Below, in pieces: positions 52,256 to 61,446 of a stretch of 64,000 nucleotides of DNA. Under the pieces are notes generated by a model. The model was not told the DNA's origin and searched no databases. It worked only from the letters and a program-made list of their open reading frames with translations. The number at the start of each line of letters is the position of its first letter. The first letter of the stretch is position 1. Source of the DNA: Caldicellulosiruptor danielii (GTDB lineage Bacteria; Bacillota; Thermoanaerobacteria; Caldicellulosiruptorales; Caldicellulosiruptoraceae); contig NZ_CP139957.1 in NCBI RefSeq assembly GCF_034343125.1, positions 186,001 through 250,000 of the forward strand, given 5' to 3'. Both the position numbers and the translations under genes were made by a program.

Positions 52256-52684
52256 ATGAGCAGGATAAAAGTGCCAATTATACTCAGGGCACATCATCTT
52301 TTGTGTTTTCTGGGCTTTAGAGGATCAGGGTACAGCAAGGAGTTTGTTGAAAATTTTGAAAGGGTTTATAAAAGCGTTTATCTTGAAAATTTACCTGTAA
52401 AGATTGTATCTTTTCCTGACGAGATTTGCAAGTGCTGCCCAAATTTAGCTGGTGCAGAGTGCAGGTTTGAACAGAAGGTCAAAAAATATGATGAAAGAGT
52501 AATTGAGCTTTTAAAGTTCTATGGGCTTTCTGATTTAGAAGATGTACTGCCATCTGAAGCGTACAGCGCTTTGAAACAAGCTTTGCCACAACAGCTCGAA
52601 AGTATCTGCCAAACATGTGAATGGTTTGTCCTTGGTTTTTGCAGAGAAAGCTTTCATAGAAAGGACTTGTGGAAAAATGGATGA
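52256..52684 (+). CDS. DUF1284-family cysteine-rich protein
   Basis: ATG 52256. The 142-residue protein begins RAHHLLCFLGFRGSGYS and has cysteine clusters CKCCPNLAGAEC and CQTCEWFVLGFC, the DUF1284 pattern thought to bind iron or another metal. No known function. Its last codons overlap the birA start (8 bases shared), so translation is coupled. Confidence 0.88.
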   Translation: MSRIKVPIILRAHHLLCFLGFRGSGYSKEFVENFERVYKSVYLENLPVKIVSFPDEICKCCPNLAGAECRFEQKVKKYDERVIELLKFYGLSDLEDVLPSEAYSALKQALPQQLESICQTCEWFVLGFCRESFHRKDLWKNG

Positions 52685-53621
52685 AAAAGACATCTTCATA
52701 TTAAGAAAGCTTTATGAAAATGAGTATATCTCAGGTGAAGAACTTGCCTCTTTGCTAAATATCAGCAGGATGGCAATAAATAAGAGAATAAAGTCGCTTA
52801 AAGCTTTGGGCTACAAGATTGAGTCTTTAAAGAAAAAGGGCTATGAGCTTTCTGACAAAGATATAATAAGAGTGTGGGAAATAAAAGACTGCATCCAATC
52901 TTCAAACCTTTTCAAAGAGTTTATATATCTTGATGAGGTTGACTCAACAAATACATATGTAAAACAGAACCAGCAGCATCTTCCAAACGCTACACTTGTG
53001 TATGCTGAGAGGCAAGCCCAGGGAAGAGGCAGACTTTCACGCAGGTGGGTGGACCTTGAAAAAGGTATAAAAATGTCCATATTATTAAAAATCCTTTTGC
53101 TGGATTTAGAAAAAATAGTGCCACTTACACTTTTCACAGGACTTGTAATAAACAGGGTTTTGAGAGAATATGGAGTTAACTCTTTTATAAAATGGTCAAA
53201 TGACATATACTTAAACGGTAAAAAGATTTGTGGTATTCTGTCAGAGCTGTCAGGTGAAGTCGAAGGGTTTGGCAGTATTATAATTGGTGTTGGTATCAAC
53301 GTAAATGCAGAAAATATACCAAATGAAATAAAAGACATTGCAACAAGTTTGAAAGCAGAAACATCACAAAATTTTGACAGAACCAGATTAATCATTGACA
53401 TTTTGAAAGAATTTGAAAAAGAATTTCCCAGCTTTGAAAAATATGGATTTTCACATTTCAGGGATGAATATAAAAGTTTTTGCATGAATCTTGGAAAAGA
53501 GATTTTGGTAAACGGTGAGAGGATGGTTTGCAGGGACATTGGTCAAAAGGGAGAGCTTGTGTGTGAGAAGGAAGGACAAATAATAGAGATTTCAAGTGGA
53601 GAGGTTACAATAAGGTTTTAA
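52677..53621 (+). CDS. birA: Bifunctional biotin-[acetyl-CoA-carboxylase] ligase / biotin repressor
   Basis: ATG 52677, inside the end of the DUF1284 gene. The 314-residue protein has an N-terminal winged helix (ISGEELASLLNISRMAINKRI), the ligase core with GRGRLSRRW (biotinyl-AMP loop) and KWSNDIYLNGKKICGIL (ATP/biotin binding), and a C-terminal SH3-like domain. It attaches biotin to carboxylase subunits and represses biotin genes. Confidence 0.95.
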   Translation: MDEKDIFILRKLYENEYISGEELASLLNISRMAINKRIKSLKALGYKIESLKKKGYELSDKDIIRVWEIKDCIQSSNLFKEFIYLDEVDSTNTYVKQNQQHLPNATLVYAERQAQGRGRLSRRWVDLEKGIKMSILLKILLLDLEKIVPLTLFTGLVINRVLREYGVNSFIKWSNDIYLNGKKICGILSELSGEVEGFGSIIIGVGINVNAENIPNEIKDIATSLKAETSQNFDRTRLIIDILKEFEKEFPSFEKYGFSHFRDEYKSFCMNLGKEILVNGERMVCRDIGQKGELVCEKEGQIIEISSGEVTIRF

Positions 53622-53637
53622 GAGGGAGTGGTAAAAC

Positions 53638-54768
53638 TTGAGGCTGATATCAAAAGATGCGAATATAAAAAGGATTTTGTATCAAAAAGGTTTTGATGAG
53701 AAAGACATTTTGGAGTTTGAAAAAAAAGCAAACTCGATAATCTTGAGATTTGATAACATAAAAAATCCTTCAGATTTTGTCCAGCTTCTTTCAAACCTTG
53801 GTTATTTTACAATCTCAAACGGCAATATGTGCTTTGCAACAACTTCGCTTCTCAACTTTGAAAAGACAAGATGCATCCTGGCAGAGGAAGGGATAGAGTG
53901 TAGTTTTGATACAGATTTTACCATTTCACAGAGGTACTTGCTGGCAAAAGATAAAAATTTAAGCCTTTTGAAGACTAATGTGATGGGGATTATAAACGTT
54001 ACACCAGACTCGTTTTATGAAGGTTCAAGAACCCAACATGATGAAGTGACCCAAAGAGCACTCCAGATGATTCAAGATGGTGCAGATGTTCTGGATATTG
54101 GTGGTGAGTCTACAAGACCTTTTTCAGAACCAGTTTCAGAAGATGAGGAGCTAAAAAGAGTAATTCCTGCAATTGAAGCGATAAGAGAAGTGGATAAGAA
54201 TATTGCGATTTCGATTGATACATACAAGAGCAGGGTAGCCCAGAAAGCAATAGAAGCTGGTGCTGACATTATAAATGATATCAGCGGCGGGACGTTTGAC
54301 AAAGACATGTTTCATGTTGCCGCATATTTTGACGTTCCCATCATAATCATGCACATCAAAGGTACCCCAAAGGATATGCAGAAAAACCCTTACTATGAAG
54401 ATGTCATAGAAGAGATTTTGCAGTTTTTTGAAGAAAGAATTGAACAGGCACTAAAAGCTGGTGTGAAGCTCGAAAACATAATTTTGGACCCTGGAATTGG
54501 TTTTGGGAAAAGACCTGAAGACAACTTGGAGATACTGCGTAGGTGTGAAGAGTTTAAGGTCTTAGGAAGGCCCATTTTGATTGGGGCATCAAGAAAATCA
54601 GTAATTGGTCATGTGCTCGGGAAACTTGGCCCTGAGGAAAGGCTTGAAGGTACTTTGGCAATCTCTGTGATATGTGCTCAAAAAAAGATTGAATTTGTAA
54701 GGGTGCATGATGTGAAAGAAAACAAAAAAGCCATCTTGATGACACAGGCAATCTTTGAAGGAGTTTAA
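53638..54768 (+). CDS. folP: Dihydropteroate synthase with an N-terminal extension
   Basis: TTG 53638 after AGAGGGAG. The C-terminal about 265 residues form the DHPS barrel: NVMGIINVTPDSFYEG, DVLDIGGESTRP, IINDISGG, IIMHIKGTP, and RKSVIGHVLG. The first about 110 residues are an extra domain known in DHPS proteins of some thermophilic Firmicutes. It joins p-aminobenzoate to 6-hydroxymethyl-dihydropterin. Downstream DUF3006 and folK complete a small folate cluster; folB is absent here. Confidence 0.94.
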   Translation: MRLISKDANIKRILYQKGFDEKDILEFEKKANSIILRFDNIKNPSDFVQLLSNLGYFTISNGNMCFATTSLLNFEKTRCILAEEGIECSFDTDFTISQRYLLAKDKNLSLLKTNVMGIINVTPDSFYEGSRTQHDEVTQRALQMIQDGADVLDIGGESTRPFSEPVSEDEELKRVIPAIEAIREVDKNIAISIDTYKSRVAQKAIEAGADIINDISGGTFDKDMFHVAAYFDVPIIIMHIKGTPKDMQKNPYYEDVIEEILQFFEERIEQALKAGVKLENIILDPGIGFGKRPEDNLEILRRCEEFKVLGRPILIGASRKSVIGHVLGKLGPEERLEGTLAISVICAQKKIEFVRVHDVKENKKAILMTQAIFEGV

Positions 54769-54794
54769 ACTTTTAAAAAAGAGGTGTACACTTT

Positions 54795-55010
54795 ATGATA
54801 AAAAAAGTAGTCATCGACAGGTTTGAAGGTAACTTTGCCATACTTGAGCTTGAGGGGAGGAAAATGGTAGCAGTTCCCATAGAAATTGTGCCAGATAGCG
54901 CAAAAGAAGGAGATGTTCTTGTAATTTCTATTGATGAACAGGAAACACAAAAGAGAAAAGAAAGAATAAAAGACCTTTTTGAGAGTTTAAAGGAAGAAGG
55001 CGAAGAGTAA
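54795..55010 (+). CDS. DUF3006 family small protein
   Basis: ATG 54795 after AAGAGGTG. The 71-residue protein has the DUF3006 start (VVIDRFEGNFAILELEG) and a charged helical C-terminus (KRKERIKDLFESLKEEGEE). Function unknown. Lies between folP and folK with gaps of 26 and 3 bases, hence in the operon. Confidence 0.9.
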   Translation: MIKKVVIDRFEGNFAILELEGRKMVAVPIEIVPDSAKEGDVLVISIDEQETQKRKERIKDLFESLKEEGEE

Positions 55011-55013
55011 TAG

Positions 55014-55487
55014 ATGGTTGAAAAAGTTATATTTTTAGGGCTTGGAAGTAATCTTGGGGATAGAAATGAGAATATACAAAAAGCGATTGAGCATCTGAAA
55101 GATAAAATAAGAATTGCAAAGGTATCAAATATAATTGAGACAGAGCCTTACGGATTTGTGGAACAGCCAAAGTTTTTAAACTGTGTTTTGAAAGGCACAA
55201 CATTACTTTCGCCATTTGAGCTTCTTGAGTTTGTGCTTGAGATAGAAAATAAAATGGGGAGAAAAAGGCTTTTTAAATGGGGACCGAGAAACATCGATAT
55301 TGACATTCTTTTTTATGATGACTGTGTCATAGACACAGAGAAGCTCAAAATCCCCCATCCAGAACTTCACAAAAGACTATTTGTACTTGAGCCTCTTTGC
55401 GAAATTGAAAAAGATTTTGTCCATCCTGTGCTGAAAAAAAGCGTGTATGAACTTTACATTGAGCTTATCTCTTCAAGAAAGGAATGA
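55014..55487 (+). CDS. folK: 2-amino-4-hydroxy-6-hydroxymethyldihydropteridine pyrophosphokinase
   Basis: ATG 55014, 3 bases after the previous stop. 157 residues, full-length HPPK: FLGLGSNLGDRNENI at the N-terminus, RKRLFKWGPRNIDIDIL with the two catalytic aspartates, and IPHPELHKRLFVLEPL. It makes the pyrophosphate substrate of DHPS. Confidence 0.96.
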   Translation: MVEKVIFLGLGSNLGDRNENIQKAIEHLKDKIRIAKVSNIIETEPYGFVEQPKFLNCVLKGTTLLSPFELLEFVLEIENKMGRKRLFKWGPRNIDIDILFYDDCVIDTEKLKIPHPELHKRLFVLEPLCEIEKDFVHPVLKKSVYELYIELISSRKE

Positions 55488-55493
55488 TAGAAA

Positions 55494-56288
55494 GTGTTAA
55501 ATTCACCTTTTATTTTAATGCCCGAGTTTGAAGGCAAAAAAGTGGTCATAACAGGTGCTGCCCAGGGAATTGGACTTGTCACAGCACTTTCTTTTTTAGG
55601 AAATGGTGCGAAAGTGTTTGCCATTGACAATGACAGAGAAGCAATTGAAGATGCTTTGCAGGACTTTTTTGATAAGTTCAAAGACAGTATAACCTTTTTT
55701 GAGTGTGACTTAGCAAACGCAAAAGAGATTGAGCTTGTCTGCCAGAAGATTGGTAGCAGCGCAGGAAAGATAGATGTTCTTGTCAACAATGCAGCTATAT
55801 CCTCAACAAAGTGGATTGAAGAAAGAACCGTTGATGAGTGGGACCAAGTGCTAAATGTTAACTTGAGAGCACCATACTTAATGGTAAAATTCTTACTGCC
55901 GTACTTGAAAGAAGGTGCTTCTATTGTGAACATAGCATCAACAAGAGCTTTGATGTCCGAGCCAAACACAGAGCCGTATTCAGCATCAAAAGGCGGTATA
56001 CTTGCACTTACACACTCTTTAGCTCTGTCGCTATCTTCAAGAAAAATCAGGGTAAATGCCATAAGTCCGGGGTGGATAGAAACATCAAGGTACAAGAAAA
56101 GAAAAAACCGCCGAGAACCAGAGCTAAGGATAGTTGACCATCTTCAGCATCCGGCAGGAAGGGTGGGTATTCCCGAAGACATTGCAAACGCTATTTTGTT
56201 TTTGTCATCTGAGAAAAGCTCGTTTATCACAGGCACAAATCTCATTGTTGACGGCGGTATGACAGTTAAGATGATTTATGAGGAGTAA
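55494..56288 (+). CDS. Short-chain dehydrogenase/reductase
   Basis: GTG 55494 after AAAGGAATG (ATG 55518 is an alternative). The 264-residue protein has the Rossmann motif VVITGAAQGIG, NNAA, catalytic Ser in IASTRA and YSASKGG, and the C-terminal FITGTNLIVDGGM. NAD(P)(H)-dependent oxidoreductase of unknown substrate. In a run of same-strand genes after folK; no folate role is implied. Confidence 0.93.
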   Translation: MLNSPFILMPEFEGKKVVITGAAQGIGLVTALSFLGNGAKVFAIDNDREAIEDALQDFFDKFKDSITFFECDLANAKEIELVCQKIGSSAGKIDVLVNNAAISSTKWIEERTVDEWDQVLNVNLRAPYLMVKFLLPYLKEGASIVNIASTRALMSEPNTEPYSASKGGILALTHSLALSLSSRKIRVNAISPGWIETSRYKKRKNRREPELRIVDHLQHPAGRVGIPEDIANAILFLSSEKSSFITGTNLIVDGGMTVKMIYEE

Positions 56289-56316
56289 AAAATATCAAAA
56301 AGGTAGGTAAACAGTG

Positions 56317-56871
56317 ATGATTCCTGAAAAGAAAAAAGCAACATATGAGGAGTTTTTAAAAATTTCGCAGGAAAAAAGAGCAGAGTTTATAGAGGGAAGT
56401 ATCTATCTTTTAGCGTCGCCTTCGTTTGAGCACCAGATGACAATATCGAAGCTGAACCTTGAGTTTATGAGATATTTTGAAGGGAAAGAGTGCATCCCTG
56501 TAATCTCTCCGTTTGATGTGATTTTTGAAGATGAAAAGACAGGAGACATTCACGTTGTACAGCCGGACATTGTGGTAATATGCAACAAGAAATTCATCAC
56601 AGAAAAGGGATACAAGGGTGTGCCAAAACTGATTGTTGAGGTGCTCTCACCCTCAAGTGCTTCTGTTGACTATATAAAAAAGATGCAGCTTTACAGCTAC
56701 TTTGGTGTTTGTGAGTACTGGATTGTAAATCCGCGTAACAAATCTGTCCAGGTTTTCGTTTTAGATAATGGAGTATATATAGAATATGCTGCCCTGTCTC
56801 AAAAAGGGATTGTAAAGTCAGCTATATTTGAGAACTTAGAATTTGACATAGAGAATGTGTTCAATTTCTAA
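56317..56871 (+). CDS. Uma2-family PD-(D/E)xK nuclease-like protein
   Basis: ATG 56317 (preceding GTG also possible) after AGGTAGG. The 184-residue DUF820/Uma2 protein has the core PDIVVIC, LIVEVLSPSS and the Lys in YIKKMQLYSYFGVCEYW, giving the D-ExK metal site. These proteins are abundant in cyanobacteria and some Firmicutes; function unproven. Ordinary length. Confidence 0.9.
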   Translation: MIPEKKKATYEEFLKISQEKRAEFIEGSIYLLASPSFEHQMTISKLNLEFMRYFEGKECIPVISPFDVIFEDEKTGDIHVVQPDIVVICNKKFITEKGYKGVPKLIVEVLSPSSASVDYIKKMQLYSYFGVCEYWIVNPRNKSVQVFVLDNGVYIEYAALSQKGIVKSAIFENLEFDIENVFNF

Positions 56872-56898
56872 AAAATAAAAAAAGAGAGGCTTTAAAAT

Positions 56899-58233
56899 AT
56901 GTGGGGTGGGTTATACAAAGTTCAAATAGACTTTTCAAAATTGTTGTGGTCGCAAGCTTTGTTTTTTTTGCTCGGACTTTTATTTATAATTACTGTGATT
57001 GTGGCAGTTGCTATCATCAAGAGAAAAAAAGCTGAAAAAATAAGAAGGCTTAAAAACTTGCAAATGGTGGAAGAGTATTTTGAAGCAATTTCAAACAGGC
57101 TATTGAACTTAGAGGACAAGGAAAAGTTTTTTAAATTACTTGATGATAGCCAGAAACTTGAGAACAAGTTTGAAGAGGTTACTATAAATTTCAAAAACCT
57201 GAAGGAGTACTATGAAGGAATAAAAAAGAGCTATTCAGACAGTGAATTTAAAACCTTTTTGACAATCTACAACATACTCAAGAATGATTTGGACTACTTA
57301 GAAAAAGTTTTGAAAGATTCTGAAAAGGCAGTACAAGAGCAGATAGAATATATTAAAAAGGTAGAAATAGCTGTAGATGGAGTTAAAAATAAGGAGGTTT
57401 TAAAGCAAAAGATAAATGAATTGATTACCAACAAACTTTCTGATGATGATTTGAAAAAGACGGTTGAGGGTATAAAAAGAATTGATGAGAAAATAGAATA
57501 TTTCAAAAGTCTTGATAACGAAAAGAAAAGTAGCTATATAAATACACTAATACAGCTTTTGACAAAGAGGTTTGAAGAAAAGTACCCTCTTTTACTGTCA
57601 AAATCGCCTGATAAGGCTTTGGAGCTTCAAAAGAAGTTTGACCATTTACTTTTAAAACTTCAGGTGTCAAGTGATTTTGAAAAGATTGTTCTGGTAGAAG
57701 ACTTTTTGGAAGAACTTATGCAGGTTGAAAATGAATTAGCACAGGGTTTTCAGAAAAAGATGAGATCTCAAAAAGATCTTATCGACAAGTTTGAAAAAAT
57801 TGTGTCAGTTTATGACAAGGTTGGGTTTAAATTTTATAAAGTAGACCTTGAGATTGAACGAGTGAAAAACTTGCTTGAAAGTTGTGCCGATAATGAAGAG
57901 TTAGAAAGAGAGATATCAAAGCTTGAAAACACCATTTTTACCTTTTCACGAGAGTTTTCAGAGTGCAGAAGACTTCTTGAAAATTTCGAGAGATTTTTGA
58001 AAGAGGCAAAAAATAGGCTAAAGATTAGCCTATCGTCTAATCTTTTTGATTCTTATTATAAAAACTTGAAAGAACTTTTATATGAATGTAACTTTGAGGA
58101 GTTCAAAAAACGCTATATAGAATACCAGAACGCTATCTCAGATGCACTTTTAAAGTCATCTTCATTTTCAATTGGTTCAAGCGATACAATTAAAAAGGTC
58201 ATAAAAGACCTTTTTGATGAATTTTTTGGATAA
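56899..58233 (+). CDS. Membrane-anchored coiled-coil protein, unknown
   Basis: ATG 56899 after AGAGGC. One membrane helix (about residues 15-38; LFFLLGLLFIITVIVAVAII), followed by a basic stop-transfer stretch, then about 400 residues of almost pure Lys/Glu/Leu-rich coiled coil with short hinges. No known catalytic motif. It precedes a PspA-like protein gene by 36 bases. The layout recalls TPM- or EzrA-like cytoplasmic coiled coils tied to the membrane. A role in membrane stress with PspA is inferred from position only. Confidence 0.82.
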   Translation: MWGGLYKVQIDFSKLLWSQALFFLLGLLFIITVIVAVAIIKRKKAEKIRRLKNLQMVEEYFEAISNRLLNLEDKEKFFKLLDDSQKLENKFEEVTINFKNLKEYYEGIKKSYSDSEFKTFLTIYNILKNDLDYLEKVLKDSEKAVQEQIEYIKKVEIAVDGVKNKEVLKQKINELITNKLSDDDLKKTVEGIKRIDEKIEYFKSLDNEKKSSYINTLIQLLTKRFEEKYPLLLSKSPDKALELQKKFDHLLLKLQVSSDFEKIVLVEDFLEELMQVENELAQGFQKKMRSQKDLIDKFEKIVSVYDKVGFKFYKVDLEIERVKNLLESCADNEELEREISKLENTIFTFSREFSECRRLLENFERFLKEAKNRLKISLSSNLFDSYYKNLKELLYECNFEEFKKRYIEYQNAISDALLKSSSFSIGSSDTIKKVIKDLFDEFFG

Positions 58234-58269
58234 AAATAAAATATTACATTTTCGGGAGGTTTTATTGCT

Positions 58270-58938
58270 ATGGGGGTATTTCAAAAGATTGCCCAGCTTC
58301 TTAAAGCAAACATAAATGATCTTATTGAAAAAGCAGCCGACCCTGAAAAGATGCTCAATCAGCTGATTGAAGACATGGAAGACCAGTTGCAAAAAGCAAG
58401 GGCTGAGGTTGCAAACGCTCTTGCAGATGAAAAGATTTTACAAAAGAAGGTTGAAGAAAACAAAAAGGCTGCTGAAGAGTGGCAGAAAAAGGCTGAGCTT
58501 GCAGTTTCAAAAGGCGAGGATGAGCTTGCAGTAGAGGCGCTTAAAAGAAAAAGAGAGTTCGAAAGACTTGCTAATGAGTATCAGAAACAGTATGAGGCGC
58601 AGCACGAGGCTGTGGAAAAATTAAAGAGCGGGCTTAAGATGCTGGAAGACAAGATTGAAGAGGCAAAACGAAGAAGGGATTTGCTCATTGCAAAGTCAAA
58701 AAGGGCTGACGCTCAGGTTACAATCACACAGACCATGAGCAAACTTACAGACACCTCTGCGTTTGAGTCGTTTGAAAAGTACGCGCAGAAGATTGAACAG
58801 AAAGAAGCAAGGGCACAGGCACATGAAGAGCTTTTAAATGCATCAAAAACACTTGAAGACAGATTTAAAGAACTTGAAAATAGTGATGAAGACATTTTGG
58901 ATGAGCTTCAAAAACTGAAAGAGAAAATGGGCAAGTAA
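58270..58938 (+). CDS. pspA: PspA/IM30 (ESCRT-III-like) family protein
   Basis: ATG 58270 after GGGAGG. The 222-residue protein begins GVFQKIAQLLKANINDLIEKAADPEKML, a canonical amphipathic helix a0 and helix a1 of PspA/Vipp1, followed by the long hairpin coiled coil. It binds stressed membranes and polymerises. Likely cotranscribed with the preceding coiled-coil gene and followed by a terminator. Confidence 0.95.
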   Translation: MGVFQKIAQLLKANINDLIEKAADPEKMLNQLIEDMEDQLQKARAEVANALADEKILQKKVEENKKAAEEWQKKAELAVSKGEDELAVEALKRKREFERLANEYQKQYEAQHEAVEKLKSGLKMLEDKIEEAKRRRDLLIAKSKRADAQVTITQTMSKLTDTSAFESFEKYAQKIEQKEARAQAHEELLNASKTLEDRFKELENSDEDILDELQKLKEKMGK

Positions 58939-58976
58939 GGAAGAAAATTTGTAAAATAAAGCAGGATTTTTATATT

Positions 58977-59014
58977 GGGGTGTAAAAGGTTAAAAGACCT
59001 TTGCACCCTTTTTT
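58977..59014 (+). terminator. Terminator of the pspA operon
   Basis: GGGTGTAAAAGGT and ACCTTTGCACCC pair (about 11 pairs with a small internal mismatch), followed by TTTTTTATTTTTTG. Confidence 0.85.
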
Positions 59015-59151
59015 ATTTTTTGTCGTAAAAATTTTTTAGCTGTCTTACTATTTACAACAAAAAATACAGATGAGATCAAATAAAATAAACTGTACAGGCA
59101 AATAGCATTACTTAAGATTTTGGGATTTTATACAAAAGGAGATGATATATC

Positions 59152-61446
59152 TTGGAAAAACTTGAGGTTTTGCAGTTTAAAAGACAACAAGCAAAAAGTT
59201 CAAAGGATACTATTTCAAACCGGTTTTTGGTGTTTAGTAGAAAGGAGTTTTTAATTCTGATTTTAGCCTTTTTACTTGGAAGATGTAGCTTGTTTTCAAG
59301 AAGCTTGTTTTCGTGTGCATACGTTGCAAGTTTTAAAAAAAAGGATTACGTGTATTATTTAGCTTCCCTTTTTTCCATCTTCGGGATAATTTCATGCTCA
59401 GATAAAAATTCAGTATTAAAATATGTGCTTCCCATTCTTTTGATAACTACAATAAACCATTTTTTTGACCTGAACCTTTATTCAAAGGCACTGCTTTGCG
59501 CTTTGAGCGTGGGGACAAGTGGCGGCATTTCTATTTTTCTGTTTTCAAAACCACCAGTAGAGTTTTTGTATCTTGTACTTGAGATGATTGCCTGTTTTTG
59601 GGCAGTAATAATGTTTGAGAGGTTTTTCGACGCAGTTTATTCCCAAAAAACATACGCAGCTGAACAAACAGTGATTGTAGTAATAGTTCTGACTTTAAGC
59701 TTTTTGGGGCTTTCAAATAGTTTTGATTCGGTGCTTGCTTTAAGATACGTGCTGTTTTTTATTCTGATTTTTACAGTATCGCTTTTTCATGGGATGACAG
59801 TAGCAACTGCAATGGGGTTTGTTGTTGGGATTTTAGAGAGCGTAAAAGAAGGTTCAAATTTAGAGATTTCGTGTATATTTGCATTCTCAAGCCTTGTTGC
59901 AGGGCTTTTCAAAGGGTTTGGCAAGCTTGGAGTTGCTATTGGAGGATTTTGCGGGTATGTCATATCCATGTTTTACATATCGTCAAACCCAACGATAAGA
60001 ATCCGCGAGATTTTGGTGGCATGTGCCCTTTTTTGCCTGTTTCCGTTGGAGGAAATTATAAAATTACGAAATACTGATGAAAGGGTGGTGCAGAGGATGA
60101 TAAAAGAAAAAATTTTTGGGGTTGCATCTGTACTTGAGAATATACAACAGAATGCTTGCAGCAGACCAGCAGTCTTAATTTGCAAGGAAGAAGCAAAAAA
60201 TATAGTTCAAAGCGCATGTCAAAAACTTTGTTTAGATTGCAGCAATTCAAATGTATGCTGGAACATAGATTATCAAAGGACAAATCATAGTTTGAACGAG
60301 ATAAAAAATATAATATTGAAGAAAGGAAAGTTGTCTGAAGAGGATTTAAAAGAATTTAGATTTTTGTGTGAAAAATCCAAAGAATTTGTAATGGTTATAA
60401 ATGGTTTGTTAGAATCTTTGAAATATTCAAAGCTTGTCCAAGAAGCATCAAGTCCAAAAGAAAATGTGTTCAAGACGCACATAGAAATTTTAAAGGATAT
60501 TATAATTGATGCTGCAAGGATAGCTGAAAATGAAGCAAAAAAAGACACAGGGGCATCAAGAGAAATTGAACTTGAACTTGCGCGGTTCGGATATGAGGTT
60601 GAAAAGGTTGAGTTTGTTGTATATGATAACTATTTTCAGATAGATATAGACCTCAGAGATGGATTTAAAGCACCAAAGAAAATGGAGATAGAAGAGATTG
60701 TAAAAGGAGTTGTAGGCTGCAGTGTAGAAATTATATCAGAAGTACCAAAAATCTCGGGTGGATATATAGTTTCCATTATCAAGAAGCCAGATGTGCAAAT
60801 AGATTATTCTGTATTTTCAAAGAGTAAAGAAAACATAAACGGTGATAGAGTGTGTTTTTTACAGCTCAAAAACGGAAAATTTTTGGCTTGTATCTCAGAC
60901 GGTATGGGCACGGGTAAAACTGCTTCTGAAAGCAGCTTTATTGTTATAGATGCCCTCAAAAAATTTTCATCGCTTGGGTTTGACAGAAAAGATGCGATAA
61001 AGTTTATAAACTCTCTTCTTTCAATTAAAAACGCTGAAGAATTTGCTTCTGTTGACATTGTATGCATAGATAGATTTACACTTTTGTGCGAATTTTTAAA
61101 AGCTGGGGCAATGCCAACCTTCATAAAAAGAGGAAATGATGTTTTGACAGTAGAGTCAAACTCTCTTCCGGTTGGAATAGAAGCCGAGAGTCAGTTTGAC
61201 TTTTTAACCTGCAAACTTCAAAAGGGTGACATGATATTTATGTTCTCTGACGGGCTTTTTGAACTCTTGGGCGAGGATGGTGACAGGATTTTGAAAGAGT
61301 TTATTGCCAAAAACCAGTTTGTCTCAACCCAGAGCAGTGCCAAACAGATTTTTGAATGGGCAATTTCTAATTCGTTTTTGGTAAAAGATGATGTGACTAT
61401 AATTGTTTTGAAAGTTGGAGGTGGACTTGAAAAGAGAGGTGAGTAA
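59152..61446 (+). CDS. spoIIE: Stage II sporulation protein E, PP2C phosphatase
   Basis: TTG 59152, nine bases after AAAAGGAGA. The 764-residue protein has about ten helices in the first 310 residues, a linker containing four-cysteine clusters (CQKLCLDCSNSNVC), and a C-terminal PP2C-type domain with ACISDGMGTGKTASE, NSLLSIKN and FMFSDGLFELLG. SpoIIE dephosphorylates SpoIIAA to activate sigma-F in the forespore and marks polar septa. The gene is full length, although the genus is described as non-sporulating. The spoIID gene follows with overlap. Confidence 0.95.
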   Translation: MEKLEVLQFKRQQAKSSKDTISNRFLVFSRKEFLILILAFLLGRCSLFSRSLFSCAYVASFKKKDYVYYLASLFSIFGIISCSDKNSVLKYVLPILLITTINHFFDLNLYSKALLCALSVGTSGGISIFLFSKPPVEFLYLVLEMIACFWAVIMFERFFDAVYSQKTYAAEQTVIVVIVLTLSFLGLSNSFDSVLALRYVLFFILIFTVSLFHGMTVATAMGFVVGILESVKEGSNLEISCIFAFSSLVAGLFKGFGKLGVAIGGFCGYVISMFYISSNPTIRIREILVACALFCLFPLEEIIKLRNTDERVVQRMIKEKIFGVASVLENIQQNACSRPAVLICKEEAKNIVQSACQKLCLDCSNSNVCWNIDYQRTNHSLNEIKNIILKKGKLSEEDLKEFRFLCEKSKEFVMVINGLLESLKYSKLVQEASSPKENVFKTHIEILKDIIIDAARIAENEAKKDTGASREIELELARFGYEVEKVEFVVYDNYFQIDIDLRDGFKAPKKMEIEEIVKGVVGCSVEIISEVPKISGGYIVSIIKKPDVQIDYSVFSKSKENINGDRVCFLQLKNGKFLACISDGMGTGKTASESSFIVIDALKKFSSLGFDRKDAIKFINSLLSIKNAEEFASVDIVCIDRFTLLCEFLKAGAMPTFIKRGNDVLTVESNSLPVGIEAESQFDFLTCKLQKGDMIFMFSDGLFELLGEDGDRILKEFIAKNQFVSTQSSAKQIFEWAISNSFLVKDDVTIIVLKVGGGLEKRGE

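Noticed and set aside
52841-53539. Long minus-strand open frame (232 codons) across birA
   Set aside because: It lies entirely inside birA, has a low-complexity Ser/Phe/Leu-rich translation typical of an antisense frame, and no ribosome site or motifs.
55454-56095. Minus-strand open frame (213 codons) across the SDR gene
   Set aside because: Shadow of a well-supported oxidoreductase gene; antisense codon pattern and no start signal.
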